DNA of 64,000 bases from Bacteroidota bacterium (GCA_023388315.1 JAEWGM010000037.1:12110-76109); one strand, 5' to 3'. Numbered from the stretch's first letter, positions 43,518-52,889 are shown. Made by a program: numbers and translations. Notes: generated from the sequence alone by a model not told the origin.

Positions 43518-43557
43518 AAACGCAATGGATTGTGTCTAAGCTATAGTAGATTGTTTC

Positions 43558-43757
43558 ACGCAGATTTTCGCTGATTTAATTTCGCAAATTACGCAGAAAA
43601 TTTACGCTAATGAAAATTATAAAATAAAGTAATTCATAATGAGTGCTTTTAAAGCTAAATTACTCATTTTCAATAGTTGGCTATATTGATGGCATTAACT
43701 TAAATAACTGATTCATTCAGACAAAAATCAGAGGAAAAATTCCGCGAAAATCTGCGT
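43558..43757. repeat. Inverted-repeat element after the S9 peptidase
   Basis: ACGCAGATTTTCGC at 43558-43571 is the exact reverse complement of GCGAAAATCTGCGT at 43744-43757. Shorter copies of ATTTTCGC/GCAGATT and CAGCGTGCATCTGCGTG flank it, and the interior is AT-rich with no ORF. It occupies most of the 277 bp between the S9 and DUF488 genes. It looks like a short non-autonomous repeat. Confidence 0.65.
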
Positions 43758-43794
43758 AAAAAATCAGCGTGCATCTGCGTGCAACAAAAAAGTT

Positions 43795-44154
43795 ATGATA
43801 AAAATAAAACGCATATATGACCCTTGGAATGACAACGACGGCTACCGCATCCTCGTTGACCGTCTTTGGCCGCGCGGCATATCGAAAGAAAGCGCTCACA
43901 TCGATTTGTGGATGAAAGAAATCGCTCCCTCTTCCGAATTGCGGAAATGGTTTAATCACGATACGAAAAAATGGGATGAATTCACCAAACGCTATACCAA
44001 AGAGTTAACCAACAATAAACAAATGCTTATGGATATAAAGAAGTTAGAGAAAGAGCACAAAACGATAACGCTTCTCTACGGTGCCAAAGATACAGAACAC
44101 AACCAAGCACAGGTTTTACTCAACGGATTGAAAAACAAAATGATTTCCGAATGA
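43795..44154 (+). CDS. DUF488 family protein (YeaO-like)
   Basis: 119 aa. The pattern IKIKRIYDPWNDNDGYRILVDRLWPRGISKESAHIDLWMKEIAPS is diagnostic of DUF488; ITLLYGAKDTEHNQAQVL closes the domain. Function is unknown; the family sits near redox or nucleic-acid related genes in other bacteria. The stop overlaps the next gene (symporter) by 4 bases, so the two are translationally coupled. Confidence 0.88.
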   Translation: MIKIKRIYDPWNDNDGYRILVDRLWPRGISKESAHIDLWMKEIAPSSELRKWFNHDTKKWDEFTKRYTKELTNNKQMLMDIKKLEKEHKTITLLYGAKDTEHNQAQVLLNGLKNKMISE

Positions 44155-45470
44155 AAAAACTCGCGTTGCATTGGCAAATTATTATCGGAATGGTATTGGG
44201 TGTACTGTTGGGCATCTTGCTCAGTCCGTTTCCCGGCGGGAAGCGATTTGTACTGGACTGGATTGCCCCATTTGGCGCAATTTTCATTCGTTTGCTCAAA
44301 CTCATCGCCATTCCGCTGATATTTGTTTCGTTGGTAAAAGGAATTTCCGATTTACAAGACATTTCCAAGTTTAAGAACATCGGTGTTAGAACCATTTTAA
44401 TATATATCGGCACCACCGTAATAGCCATTTCCATTGGATTAACGCTGGTGAATATCCTAAAACCCGGAACGGGAATTTCACCCGAAACCATTCAAGAACT
44501 GACCGCCACCTACGCAAGCGACGAAACCATCGCCTCCAATCTCGATAGAGCGCACCAACAACGGGAGGGAAGCCCGTTGGACTTTTTCGTTGAAATGGTG
44601 CCCGATAATATCTTCGCCTCAATGAGCAACAACGGTTTGATGCTGCAGGTTATTTTCTTTTCTATCTTGTTCGGAATTTGCATGCTGCTCATCGATCCCA
44701 AACACGCGCAGCCGCTCACCAAACTTTTCAATTCCCTCAACGAAGTGGTGTTAAAAATGGTGGACATTATTATGCTCATTGCCCCTTACGCCGTTTTCGC
44801 GCTGCTGGCGCAAATTGTGGTGAGTTCCGATAACGTGGAGATACTCCAAAAACTGCTGTTTTACGGCCTCACCGTTTTATTGGGATTGATTTTGATGATC
44901 TGTTTTTATTTGATTGTGGTGTCTGTTTTCACAAAAAAATCGCCCGGATGGTTTTTAAAAGGCATCGCGCCCGCTCAATTGTTGGCTTTTTCCACCAGCT
45001 CGAGCGCGGCAACGCTACCCGTTACAATGGAACGGGTTACGGAACACCTTGGTGTGGACAACGAAGTATCGAGTTTTGTGCTTCCGGTGGGCGCCACCAT
45101 CAATATGGACGGCACAAGCCTTTATCAGGCTGTAGCAGCCGTTTTTATCGCGCAGGCATTGCATATCCCGCTCGATTTTATGAACCAATTAGCCATTATT
45201 CTCACCGCGTTGCTTGCCTCCATCGGCTCGGCATCCGTTCCCGGCGCGGGAATGATAATGCTGGTTATTGTATTGGAATCCATTGGCATTCCTGCCGATA
45301 AAATGGCAATCGGATTGGCGCTTATCTTTGCTGTAGACCGTCCGCTGGATATGTGCCGCACGGTGGTGAATATAACCGGCGACTCGATGGTTTCCGTAGT
45401 TGTGGGCAATTCATTGGGAAAACTACATCCGCCTCAACCGAAAAATCTTGGCGACTTCTACAAAAAATAG
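44151..45470 (+). CDS. Dicarboxylate/amino acid:cation symporter (GltP/DctA family)
   Basis: 439 aa membrane transporter of the DAACS family. Landmarks are GAIFIRLLKLIAIPLIFVSLVKGI (TM3 region), the serine-rich re-entrant loop LLAFSTSSSAATLPVTMERV, and VGATINMDGTSLY (NMDGT motif). Substrates in this family are glutamate/aspartate or C4-dicarboxylates with H+ or Na+. The residues seen do not separate them. It overlaps DUF488 by 4 bases. Confidence 0.94.
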   Translation: MKKLALHWQIIIGMVLGVLLGILLSPFPGGKRFVLDWIAPFGAIFIRLLKLIAIPLIFVSLVKGISDLQDISKFKNIGVRTILIYIGTTVIAISIGLTLVNILKPGTGISPETIQELTATYASDETIASNLDRAHQQREGSPLDFFVEMVPDNIFASMSNNGLMLQVIFFSILFGICMLLIDPKHAQPLTKLFNSLNEVVLKMVDIIMLIAPYAVFALLAQIVVSSDNVEILQKLLFYGLTVLLGLILMICFYLIVVSVFTKKSPGWFLKGIAPAQLLAFSTSSSAATLPVTMERVTEHLGVDNEVSSFVLPVGATINMDGTSLYQAVAAVFIAQALHIPLDFMNQLAIILTALLASIGSASVPGAGMIMLVIVLESIGIPADKMAIGLALIFAVDRPLDMCRTVVNITGDSMVSVVVGNSLGKLHPPQPKNLGDFYKK

Positions 45471-45552
45471 CGTGTGCAAAAAAACAATACCATTTTGCCA
45501 TATTTTCGTGTTAAATCAATCGATTTTACACGTTAAATTCCGATTTTTATGC

Positions 45553-45560
45553 TATTTTTG
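45553..45560 (+). promoter_or_regulatory. -7 box for the PQQ dehydrogenase gene
   Basis: TATTTTTG at 45553-45560 fits TAnnTTTG, giving a leader of about 80 bases before ATG 45647. No good TTTG is at -33. The gap upstream is AT-rich. Confidence 0.35.
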
Positions 45561-45646
45561 TTTTCTTGGTTGATAAATTGAAATTTGTAGTATAAAAACT
45601 ATCAATCGGAATTCCAACAACATCTTTGAAAATAAAACTTAATTGT

Positions 45647-47059
45647 ATGAAGAATAAAAATTTGTACTTTTTGCTACTAATTGCCATCATAACCGTTCAG
45701 GTTGTACATTCGTGCAAAAATATACCTCGCGCGGCACAGGCGAGAGACGCCGCGTCTAATTATCAAATGTATTGTGCCGGCTGTCATGGCGATAACTTGG
45801 AGAAATTTGCCGCCAAACAATGGATGGAAGAAGAAGGGACATCATCGGTTGAACACAGCATCAAACACGGCATTTTGGATATCGGGATGCCTGCTTTTGC
45901 CAAGACGTTTAATGACAAAGAGATAGAAGAACTGGCGGTTTACGTAAAACGCGGAATTCCTTCCGATAGAACGCTTTTAAAACCGGCCATCAGGCTCGAA
46001 GGAGTTATACAATCGAAAGAACACAACTTCGTGATTGACACGGTGGTTACAGGTTTGGAAGTTCCCTGGGGATTGGCTTTTCTTCCCAACGGCGATTTAT
46101 TGATTTCGGAACGAAAAGGCACGTTGCACACATTCTCCAACGGAAAATTATCGGCTCCCATCGAAGGATTGCCGCCGATTATGGCTTTCGGGCAGGGCGG
46201 ATTGATGGATTTAGCGCTTCATCCCGATTACGACGACAACGGATGGATTTATTTCTCTTACTCCGCGCTCGACGCCCAAAGCGACCGGCGAATGGGCAAC
46301 ACCGCCATTATGCGTGCCCGACTGCAAGGCAATAAACTGGTTGACCAACAATTGTTATTCCAAGGCACTCCGTTTACCGACAGAGGACATCACTTCGGAT
46401 GCAAGTTGGCATTCGATGGAAAAGGCTATCTCTATTTCGGAATTGGTGATCGGGGGCAGCATTTCGATTTTCCACAGAAATTAGACAATGCCAACGGAAA
46501 AATCCATCGAATCCACGACGATGGACGCATTCCTGCCAATAATCCGTTTGTGAACACACCCGACGCCATTCAAACCATATACAGCTACGGACATAGAAAT
46601 CCACAAGGAAACGTTATTCATCCCATTACGGGCGATATTTGGGAAACCGAACACGGCCCGATGGGAGGCGATGAACTCAACCTGATAAAACCGGGATTGA
46701 ATTACGGATGGCCGGTGATTTCCTACGGAATTAATTACGATGGAACCATCCTTACCGAGTTCACCGAAAAAGAAGGCCTTGAACAGCCTGTTCTGCAATG
46801 GACGCCCTCAATAGCTCCTTGCGGAATGACTTTTGTTACCGGAGACCGTTTTAAAAAGTGGGAAAACAATATTCTGGTGGGCTCACTTCGATTCCACTAT
46901 GTGGAGCGTGTTGTGCTAAACGGAGACAAAGTGGCACACACGGAAAAAATTGCCGAAGGCATCGGTCGGGTAAGAAACGTGGTTATGAGCCCCGATGGAT
47001 TGGTCTATATTGGTCTGGAAGAGCCGGGAATGATTGTGCGATTGGTGCCTGTGGAGTAG
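45647..47059 (+). CDS. Cytochrome c - PQQ-dependent sugar dehydrogenase lipoprotein
   Basis: 470 aa from ATG 45647 (MKNKNLYFLLLIAIITVQVVHSC); ATG 45626 adds seven residues. A lipobox-like VVHSC ends the signal peptide. Residues about 35-115 are a class I cytochrome c with the haem motif CAGCH and a Met ligand in GMPAFAKTF. Residues about 130-470 are a six-bladed soluble-GDH/Yli-type barrel (GLEVPWGLAFLPNGDLLISERKG, GHRNPQGNVIHP, TEHGPMGGDELN). It probably oxidises a sugar in the envelope and passes electrons to its own haem. The TonB receptor gene follows after 50 bases. Confidence 0.88.
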   Translation: MKNKNLYFLLLIAIITVQVVHSCKNIPRAAQARDAASNYQMYCAGCHGDNLEKFAAKQWMEEEGTSSVEHSIKHGILDIGMPAFAKTFNDKEIEELAVYVKRGIPSDRTLLKPAIRLEGVIQSKEHNFVIDTVVTGLEVPWGLAFLPNGDLLISERKGTLHTFSNGKLSAPIEGLPPIMAFGQGGLMDLALHPDYDDNGWIYFSYSALDAQSDRRMGNTAIMRARLQGNKLVDQQLLFQGTPFTDRGHHFGCKLAFDGKGYLYFGIGDRGQHFDFPQKLDNANGKIHRIHDDGRIPANNPFVNTPDAIQTIYSYGHRNPQGNVIHPITGDIWETEHGPMGGDELNLIKPGLNYGWPVISYGINYDGTILTEFTEKEGLEQPVLQWTPSIAPCGMTFVTGDRFKKWENNILVGSLRFHYVERVVLNGDKVAHTEKIAEGIGRVRNVVMSPDGLVYIGLEEPGMIVRLVPVE

Positions 47060-47109
47060 TCTCCGAATGACTGATTTTCGATTTGACGGATTAAACATCT
47101 CAATAAATT

Positions 47110-49140
47110 TTGAAAAAAATATATCTTTTTGTTTTAGGTTTTCTTTTTGTGAGTAGCGTAAAATCGCAGAACGTACCACAAAATGAGGTTGATTCAACTA
47201 TCCTTCTCAACGAAGTAATAGTCAACGCTTATCAGGTGGGTACCCGATTGCATAATATCCCGGGCAGTATTTCTGTGTTGTCTGGCAAAGAAGTGCAGGT
47301 GGGCGATGGCAACAATTTCGCGTCCGCGTTGCACGCTATGCCCGGAATTTTTATGCACAGCGGAACGTATGCCACCAGCCGTATCGTGATACGCGGCGTG
47401 GGCAGCCGAACACCATACAACACCAACCGAATTAAGGCCTATCTAAACGATATTCCCATCACCTCTTCCGATGGCATTTCGTCTCCCGAAGATATTGATT
47501 TGCTCGGCATCGGACGGATGGAAGTAACCAAAGGCCCGGCATCCGCGCTTTACGGCTCGGGATTGGGAGGAAATATCAACCTGTTTACTCCAATCGCATA
47601 TCAAAACTCGGGAAACGCGTTGCTGCAATACGGAAGTTTTAATACGCTGAAAGCGTCTGCCGGAGGTACATATCACCATAACGATTTGCGTATTTTCGGG
47701 AACATCAATCACACTCGTTCCGATGGGCATCGGGAGAATAATCGTTTTCGGCGCACATCCCTGCTTTCTTCGGGCAGTTGGAGCCAGCCAACTTATTCGC
47801 TGGAATATACGCTGCTACTGCTGGATTTAAACGCGCAAATTCCCAGTTCTATCGGTAAAACATTGTACGATACCGACCCGAAAGCAGCATCAGCGAACTG
47901 GAAGGCAATCGAAGGGTTCAAAGAATACCGTCGCGGACTGGCGGGCATTACTCTTGAAAACCGATTATCAGGTGCGTGGAACAATCGCTTCACGGTTTTT
48001 GGGAGATGGGTGGATAGTTACGAAAAACGGCCGTTTAACAACCTGACGGACGGAACCTCGGGCGGTGGTATCAGAAACAAATTGAATTATCACGCCGAAA
48101 AATTTGATGTTGTGCTCGGTCTGGAATGGATTGCCGACAAATACCGCTGGGAACTGGATTTAGAGGATAAAATAATCAACAAAAACGCCGAAACCCGAAA
48201 CAACCTAAACGTTTTTGCGATGACTTATTACCGTCCATCATCGAAATGGAATATTTCGCTGGGCGGCGCCATCAACAAAATTGGGTATAAACTGACAGAC
48301 AAATTTCCGGATAATGGCGACCAAAGCGGAAGCCGCAGTTTTCCTGTAATTTTCTCTCCCCGACTGGGTGCCAACTTTGCTCCAAATAATTCCGTTGCGT
48401 TTTACGCGTCTGTGGGGCACGGATTTTCGATGCCTTCGCCGGAAGAGACGTTGCTTCCCGAAGGCGATATCAACAAAGAGCTTCAAGAAGAGCAAGGCTC
48501 GCAGTACGAAGCGGGTGTGCGTTTGAATTTGCTTCGCAACGCTACGCAGATTGAAGCGAGTGTTTACCAAATAAATCTAAACAACTTACTTGTTACCAAA
48601 CGATTGACCGAAGATATTTTTACCGGCATCAACGCTGGAAAAACCCGGCATCGCGGAATAGAGTTGTTGTGGAGACAACGGATTTTTCAACACCTGAGTT
48701 TTCCGGGAAACCTCAACTTGAATGCCAATTACACGTTCTCTCAAAACAAATTTATCGAATTCACCGATGACAACAATACCTACGACGGCAATCTACTTCC
48801 CGGAATCCCATCGCATATGTTCCAGGCAACGCTGGTATGGAATCCCATAAAACCATTGGTTTTGGATGCACGGTTTCAGTACACGGGCGAGCAGTTTATC
48901 AACGACGCGAACAGCAAAACAAACGAGGGATATTTTTTATCGGATATCAAAGCAAGTTATCTTTTTAAAACAACAACGTTGGGAAATTTCGAATTATTTG
49001 CCGGTGTAAATAACGTTACCGATACACACTACTCACCTATGCTTACGGTAAACGCCGTCGCGTTTGGAAACGCCGAACCAAGGTATTATTATCCCGGAAT
49101 GCCAAGGCATTTTTATGGGGGAGTTACGTGGAAATTTTAA
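47110..49140 (+). CDS. TonB-dependent outer-membrane receptor
   Basis: 676 aa. The start codon is TTG at 47110, giving a well-formed signal peptide MKKIYLFVLGFLFVSSVKSQ; no ATG nearby gives one. The TonB box region is LLNEVIVNAY, followed by the plug (GSISVLSGKEVQVGDGNNFA, RIVIRGVGSRTPYNTNRIK, IGRMEVTKGPASALYGSG) and a 22-strand barrel ending in ..GGVTWKF with terminal Phe. It lacks the carboxypeptidase-like SusC domain, so it is a siderophore- or cofactor-type receptor rather than SusC. It follows the PQQ dehydrogenase by 50 bases, which allows the inference that it imports PQQ or a chelate. Confidence 0.92.
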   Translation: MKKIYLFVLGFLFVSSVKSQNVPQNEVDSTILLNEVIVNAYQVGTRLHNIPGSISVLSGKEVQVGDGNNFASALHAMPGIFMHSGTYATSRIVIRGVGSRTPYNTNRIKAYLNDIPITSSDGISSPEDIDLLGIGRMEVTKGPASALYGSGLGGNINLFTPIAYQNSGNALLQYGSFNTLKASAGGTYHHNDLRIFGNINHTRSDGHRENNRFRRTSLLSSGSWSQPTYSLEYTLLLLDLNAQIPSSIGKTLYDTDPKAASANWKAIEGFKEYRRGLAGITLENRLSGAWNNRFTVFGRWVDSYEKRPFNNLTDGTSGGGIRNKLNYHAEKFDVVLGLEWIADKYRWELDLEDKIINKNAETRNNLNVFAMTYYRPSSKWNISLGGAINKIGYKLTDKFPDNGDQSGSRSFPVIFSPRLGANFAPNNSVAFYASVGHGFSMPSPEETLLPEGDINKELQEEQGSQYEAGVRLNLLRNATQIEASVYQINLNNLLVTKRLTEDIFTGINAGKTRHRGIELLWRQRIFQHLSFPGNLNLNANYTFSQNKFIEFTDDNNTYDGNLLPGIPSHMFQATLVWNPIKPLVLDARFQYTGEQFINDANSKTNEGYFLSDIKASYLFKTTTLGNFELFAGVNNVTDTHYSPMLTVNAVAFGNAEPRYYYPGMPRHFYGGVTWKF

Positions 49141-49150
49141 GTCCACGCCT

Positions 49151-49218
49151 GACGGCTTCAAATCCGTCTGACGCATAAATAATTTGTTCATCCGTCAGAC
49201 CGCGAATCGGTCAGACGG
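49151..49218. repeat. REP-like alternative hairpins between TonB receptor and ABC exporter
   Basis: Three overlapping pairings share the same bases: GACGG/CCGTC (49151-49155 with 49164-49168), GTCTGACG/CGTCAGAC (49166-49173 with 49193-49200) and CCGTCAGACCG/CGGTCAGACGG (49192-49202 with 49208-49218, one mismatch). The last one covers the C-terminal codons of the ABC exporter. No T-run is present, so it is not a clear terminator. Confidence 0.55.
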
Positions 49219-51024
49219 AATATCAATCGTATCCAGCATCTTATCCAAATTGAGGCTTCGTGCCGATGCGTCGAATATTTTGCGGTACTCGCCGTTTAGT
49301 TTATACAAATTCTCGTGCGACCCGCTTTCCACCAAACGCCCGTCTTTGAGCACGTGAATGGTATCGGCATCGATAATTTGCGAGAGCGAATGCGAAATAA
49401 TCACCACCGTGCGGTTTTCTTTAATGGCATCGAGACTGTTTTTGATGTGCTCCGTGGCAATAGCGTCGAGACTGGCAGTGGGTTCATCCAAAAAAATAAT
49501 GGGCGGATTTTTCAAAAACAGCCGCGCGATTGCGATGCGTTGCTGTTGTCCGCCACTGAGGTTGAAAGCATCGGCATCATACCCTTCGGGTAGTTGCATC
49601 ACTTGTTCGTGCAGATAGGCGCTTTTGGAAGCCTCAATCACTTCTTCACGCGACGCTGATACGTTTCCGTACAATATATTATCGAAAATAGAGCCTTTAA
49701 AAATGTGGTTTTTCTGCAACACCAAGCCGATATTTTCACGCAACGAGTCATTATCGTATGCTTCCAAATCTACATCATCGAGCAAAATTTGTCCGGAATC
49801 CGGTTGGTAAAACTTGCACAACAAATTGATAAGCGTACTTTTTCCGGCACCGCTCAAACCCACAATAGCAGTTGTTTTTTGGCTTTCTATTTTCAGGTTG
49901 ATATCGAAAAGCGCCTGCTTGCCGTTGGGATAGGTAAAATTCAGGTTTTTCACTTCAAAATTTCCTTTCACCGCTTGTGCTTTCACCTCACCACCAATTT
50001 CCAAAGCATCATCGTTGGAAAGGACTTCGAAAAATCCGTCGGCATAGATAATGGCGTCGTTCACCTCATCGTAAATGCGGTGAAGCTGTCCAATTGGCGC
50101 CGAAACGTTTCGAAACAACATAATGTGCATCATAATGGCGCCAATACCCATTTGCCCGTCGAGGACGAGAAAAACGGTAAGAATAATGATCAGTACCACG
50201 CCAATTTGTTGAATAAATGTTTTCAGGCTATCGAACACGTAACTCGTTTGTCGGGTTTGCAGTTGGTTGTTCAGCATTTGCATCTGCACGTCGTATTGTT
50301 TTTTGCCCTCTAATTTTTCACGGACAAAGCTTTTTATCACCGTAATGGAGTCGATAATGTTAATAAGCCCGTGATTTTTACGTTCGCGCTGGCGACGCAA
50401 TTCCGTACGCCATCCTTTTAGCCTTTTCGCTTGTCGCTGGCTCACATAAAAGTACAACGGCACAATAACCGTTGCCAATAATCCAACGTACAAATTGGCG
50501 TTGTACATTACTATCAGCGCGATAATGGCGGTGGAAAAGAGCGGTAAAATATCTAAGAAAAAGTTTTGCACCAATCGAATAAGACTCTCCACTCCCCTAT
50601 TGATGCGGGTTTGCAGTAATCCGGTTTGATTTTCGGGATCGGAAAAGAATTCCATTTTATACACCAAAATCCGGTCAACCGCCGCTTGCGACAAATCGCT
50701 CCCCACCCTGATACGGATTTTCTCACCGAAATAGCGCTGTCCAAAATGAATACCGATATTGAGCAACTCGTTCGCCAACATTATTACCGAAATAATAAGC
50801 AGCAAGCGCACACCGTTTTGCAGCGGATCCGGCTGCTGCAGCAACGCTTCTACCCGTGTAACGGTTTCGTTTACCAACAAAGGGTTTACCTGCGCCGCGA
50901 ACGAACCCACAAGCGTGAGCAGCAACGTGCCGGTAATCATCCTCTTATAGGGTCTCACAAAGGGCCATAAATGTCGGAATAGTTCTTTAAAAGATTGGGT
51001 ATATGTTTTTTTGTTGATTTTCAT
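49195..51024 (-). CDS. ABC exporter, fused membrane and ATPase domains
   Basis: 609 aa. The N-terminal six-helix transmembrane domain covers about 25-320. The nucleotide-binding domain covers about 355-590, with Walker A GLSGAGKST, signature NLSGGQQQRIAIARLF, Walker B IIFLDEPTASLD and switch His in VIISHSLSQI. Such half-size exporters of the MsbA/lipid or drug type act as homodimers; cargo unknown. The last codons lie within a REP-like hairpin, so the extreme C-terminus (DIPSDRFAV) may have been added by repeat sequence. Divergent from the restriction-modification genes. Confidence 0.93.
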   Translation of the reverse strand: MKINKKTYTQSFKELFRHLWPFVRPYKRMITGTLLLTLVGSFAAQVNPLLVNETVTRVEALLQQPDPLQNGVRLLLIISVIMLANELLNIGIHFGQRYFGEKIRIRVGSDLSQAAVDRILVYKMEFFSDPENQTGLLQTRINRGVESLIRLVQNFFLDILPLFSTAIIALIVMYNANLYVGLLATVIVPLYFYVSQRQAKRLKGWRTELRRQRERKNHGLINIIDSITVIKSFVREKLEGKKQYDVQMQMLNNQLQTRQTSYVFDSLKTFIQQIGVVLIIILTVFLVLDGQMGIGAIMMHIMLFRNVSAPIGQLHRIYDEVNDAIIYADGFFEVLSNDDALEIGGEVKAQAVKGNFEVKNLNFTYPNGKQALFDINLKIESQKTTAIVGLSGAGKSTLINLLCKFYQPDSGQILLDDVDLEAYDNDSLRENIGLVLQKNHIFKGSIFDNILYGNVSASREEVIEASKSAYLHEQVMQLPEGYDADAFNLSGGQQQRIAIARLFLKNPPIIFLDEPTASLDAIATEHIKNSLDAIKENRTVVIISHSLSQIIDADTIHVLKDGRLVESGSHENLYKLNGEYRKIFDASARSLNLDKMLDTIDIPSDRFAV

Positions 51025-51154
51025 TGTGAGTTAGACGGAAATGGGGGTGATGGTTTAATTGGTTAATATGATCGTTTTTTTATTATTTATAGTCAAGTAT
51101 TTCTAAAACCAGATATTTATCAAGTAAAATTGTCTGAAAAAACAAAAAAGTGAG

Positions 51155-51162
51155 TATATTTG
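51155..51162 (+). promoter_or_regulatory. -7 box upstream of the restriction-modification pair
   Basis: TATATTTG at 51155-51162, with a partial TTG at 51130-51132. The first ATG of the methyltransferase lies about 116 bases downstream, leaving a fairly long AT-rich leader. Confidence 0.35.
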
Positions 51163-51277
51163 TGTGTAACGGTAGGTTAAGCGAAATCTGATAAACTAAC
51201 TAATATCGAATTTGCAGTATTTATGACAATTAATTTAATAATGTTTGCTTTACAAAAATAACATTGCACAAATCAAA

Positions 51278-52240
51278 ATGAGAATAAAAGAACCATTGTT
51301 TGACTACATAAACTTAAACATTGACTATACAATTAAAAACGGTGACTGTTTGAATGTTCTCAAGAAAATTGAAGACGAAAAGTTTGACCTCATATTAACG
51401 TCGCCACCATACAACGTTGGAAAGTCATATGAGACAAAAACAAGCATTGAAAAATATCTCGAAACGCAAGAAGAAATTATATCTGAACTTGTAAGAACCC
51501 TATCCAATAAAGGGAATATTTGCTGGCAAGTAGGTAATTATGTTGATAAAGGAGAGGTTTTTCCGCTTGATATATTCTATTATCAAATATTCAAAAAACA
51601 CGGTTTAAAACTCCGTAATCGTATTGTCTGGCATTTTGGTCACGGACTTCACGCCAAAAACCGTTTTAGCGGACGTTATGAAACTTTACTTTGGTTTAGC
51701 AAGACTGATGATTATATTTTCAATCTTGACAACGTAAGGGTTCCTTCAAAATATCCGGGTAAAAGACATTTTAAAGGACCTAAAAAAGGGCAACTTTCAG
51801 GCAATCCGCTTGGCAAAAACCCTAGTGATATTTGGGAAATAATTGAACAAGACTGGGATAAAGCACTGTGGAACATTCCCAATGTTAAATCAAATCATCC
51901 AGAAAAAACAGAACATCCTTGTCAATTTCCAATAGAACTAGTTGAACGTTGTGTTTTAGCGTTAACTAATGAGGAAAGTTGGGTTCTTGACCCATTCGCA
52001 GGAGTTGGGTCAACAGTAATTGGAGCAATTAAAAACAACCGAAACGCGATAGGAATTGAAAAGGAAAAAAAATATTGCGAAATAGCTAATAAACGAATTG
52101 AAGACTTAAGAGAAGGGCGATTAAAAATAAGACCAATAAATAAAGCAATTCACACACCAACAAAAAAAGACAAAGTAGCTCAAATACCCGAAGAATGGGC
52201 TGAATTTTCATTTGTTAACAATAATCACAACGGACATTAA
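51278..52240 (+). CDS. DNA methyltransferase (probable N4-cytosine type)
   Basis: 320 aa from ATG 51278 (MRIKEPLFDYINLNIDYTI); a TTG at 51245 would add 11 residues. Motif IV is LTSPPYNVGKSYE near residues 40-52, and SPPY is typical of N4-cytosine enzymes. The SAM-binding FxGxG motif I appears C-terminally in LDPFAGVGSTVIGA, so it is a beta-class permuted order. The middle contains the target-recognition region. The stop and the next ATG share one base (TAATG). The gene pair is clearly more AT-rich than its neighbours, indicating horizontal transfer. Confidence 0.9.
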   Translation: MRIKEPLFDYINLNIDYTIKNGDCLNVLKKIEDEKFDLILTSPPYNVGKSYETKTSIEKYLETQEEIISELVRTLSNKGNICWQVGNYVDKGEVFPLDIFYYQIFKKHGLKLRNRIVWHFGHGLHAKNRFSGRYETLLWFSKTDDYIFNLDNVRVPSKYPGKRHFKGPKKGQLSGNPLGKNPSDIWEIIEQDWDKALWNIPNVKSNHPEKTEHPCQFPIELVERCVLALTNEESWVLDPFAGVGSTVIGAIKNNRNAIGIEKEKKYCEIANKRIEDLREGRLKIRPINKAIHTPTKKDKVAQIPEEWAEFSFVNNNHNGH

Positions 52241-52854
52241 TGAAAATAGCACAAAAATATTCGCACCTGAATGGTGAAGAGTACCTCATCGTTCATCACA
52301 ATGACCTATACAAAGAAATTAAAGAGGTTATTGAGATTATTGATGCCGAACAGTTTAGAACAAAAATCAGCAAAGAGAAGAGAAAAGCAGGAAGCAATCT
52401 CTTATCACCAATAGATCTGAATAAAGCTTTTAACACAGAGTTTAATAAAAGAAAGTGGGAAGAAAGCAGGTACAATTATTACATTACTCTCAACAGAGAA
52501 TTAATGGAAAAAAGTATTTTAATGTCTGCTAAAGAACAAAAGAAGTTTTTAATAGACAACGGAGAAAAAGAACCAATTTATAGCTACAATCAAACTGACT
52601 TTGTAAAGGACAAAATTGCCGTTGAAATTCAATTTGGCAAATATGCTTTTGTTGCGTTTGACTTGTTTGTAAAACATATGCTTTTCTACTCTGGTGGTGT
52701 TATCAACTTAGGAATTGAAATTCTGCCAACAAAGAAAATGCAAGCACAAATGAGTAGCGGTGTAGCATATTTTGAAGGTGAAGTTTACAACGTAATGCGA
52801 CAAGGAAGAAATAGCCCTCCAGTTCCATTATTAATTTTAGGAATTGAGCCATAA
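52240..52854 (+). CDS. BglII/BstYI-like restriction endonuclease
   Basis: 204 aa type II restriction endonuclease candidate. The putative active site is QTDFVKDKIAVEIQFGKYAF: Asp120, Glu129 and Gln131. The spacing (9 then 2) is the same as Asp84, Glu93, Gln95 of BglII. The downstream region VKHMLFYSGGVINLGIEILPTKKMQAQMSSG also has the look of the family. By analogy the target may contain GATC, as in AGATCT or RGATCY, but that is inference. It is coupled to the methyltransferase by a one-base overlap. Confidence 0.75.
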   Translation: MKIAQKYSHLNGEEYLIVHHNDLYKEIKEVIEIIDAEQFRTKISKEKRKAGSNLLSPIDLNKAFNTEFNKRKWEESRYNYYITLNRELMEKSILMSAKEQKKFLIDNGEKEPIYSYNQTDFVKDKIAVEIQFGKYAFVAFDLFVKHMLFYSGGVINLGIEILPTKKMQAQMSSGVAYFEGEVYNVMRQGRNSPPVPLLILGIEP

Positions 52855-52889
52855 TGTGTAAAACATCAACAATCATTATTAACAATCTC

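Noticed and set aside
49705..50313. Plus-strand frame antisense to the ABC exporter
   Set aside because: Shadow of the membrane and ATPase domains on the minus strand; no motif of its own.
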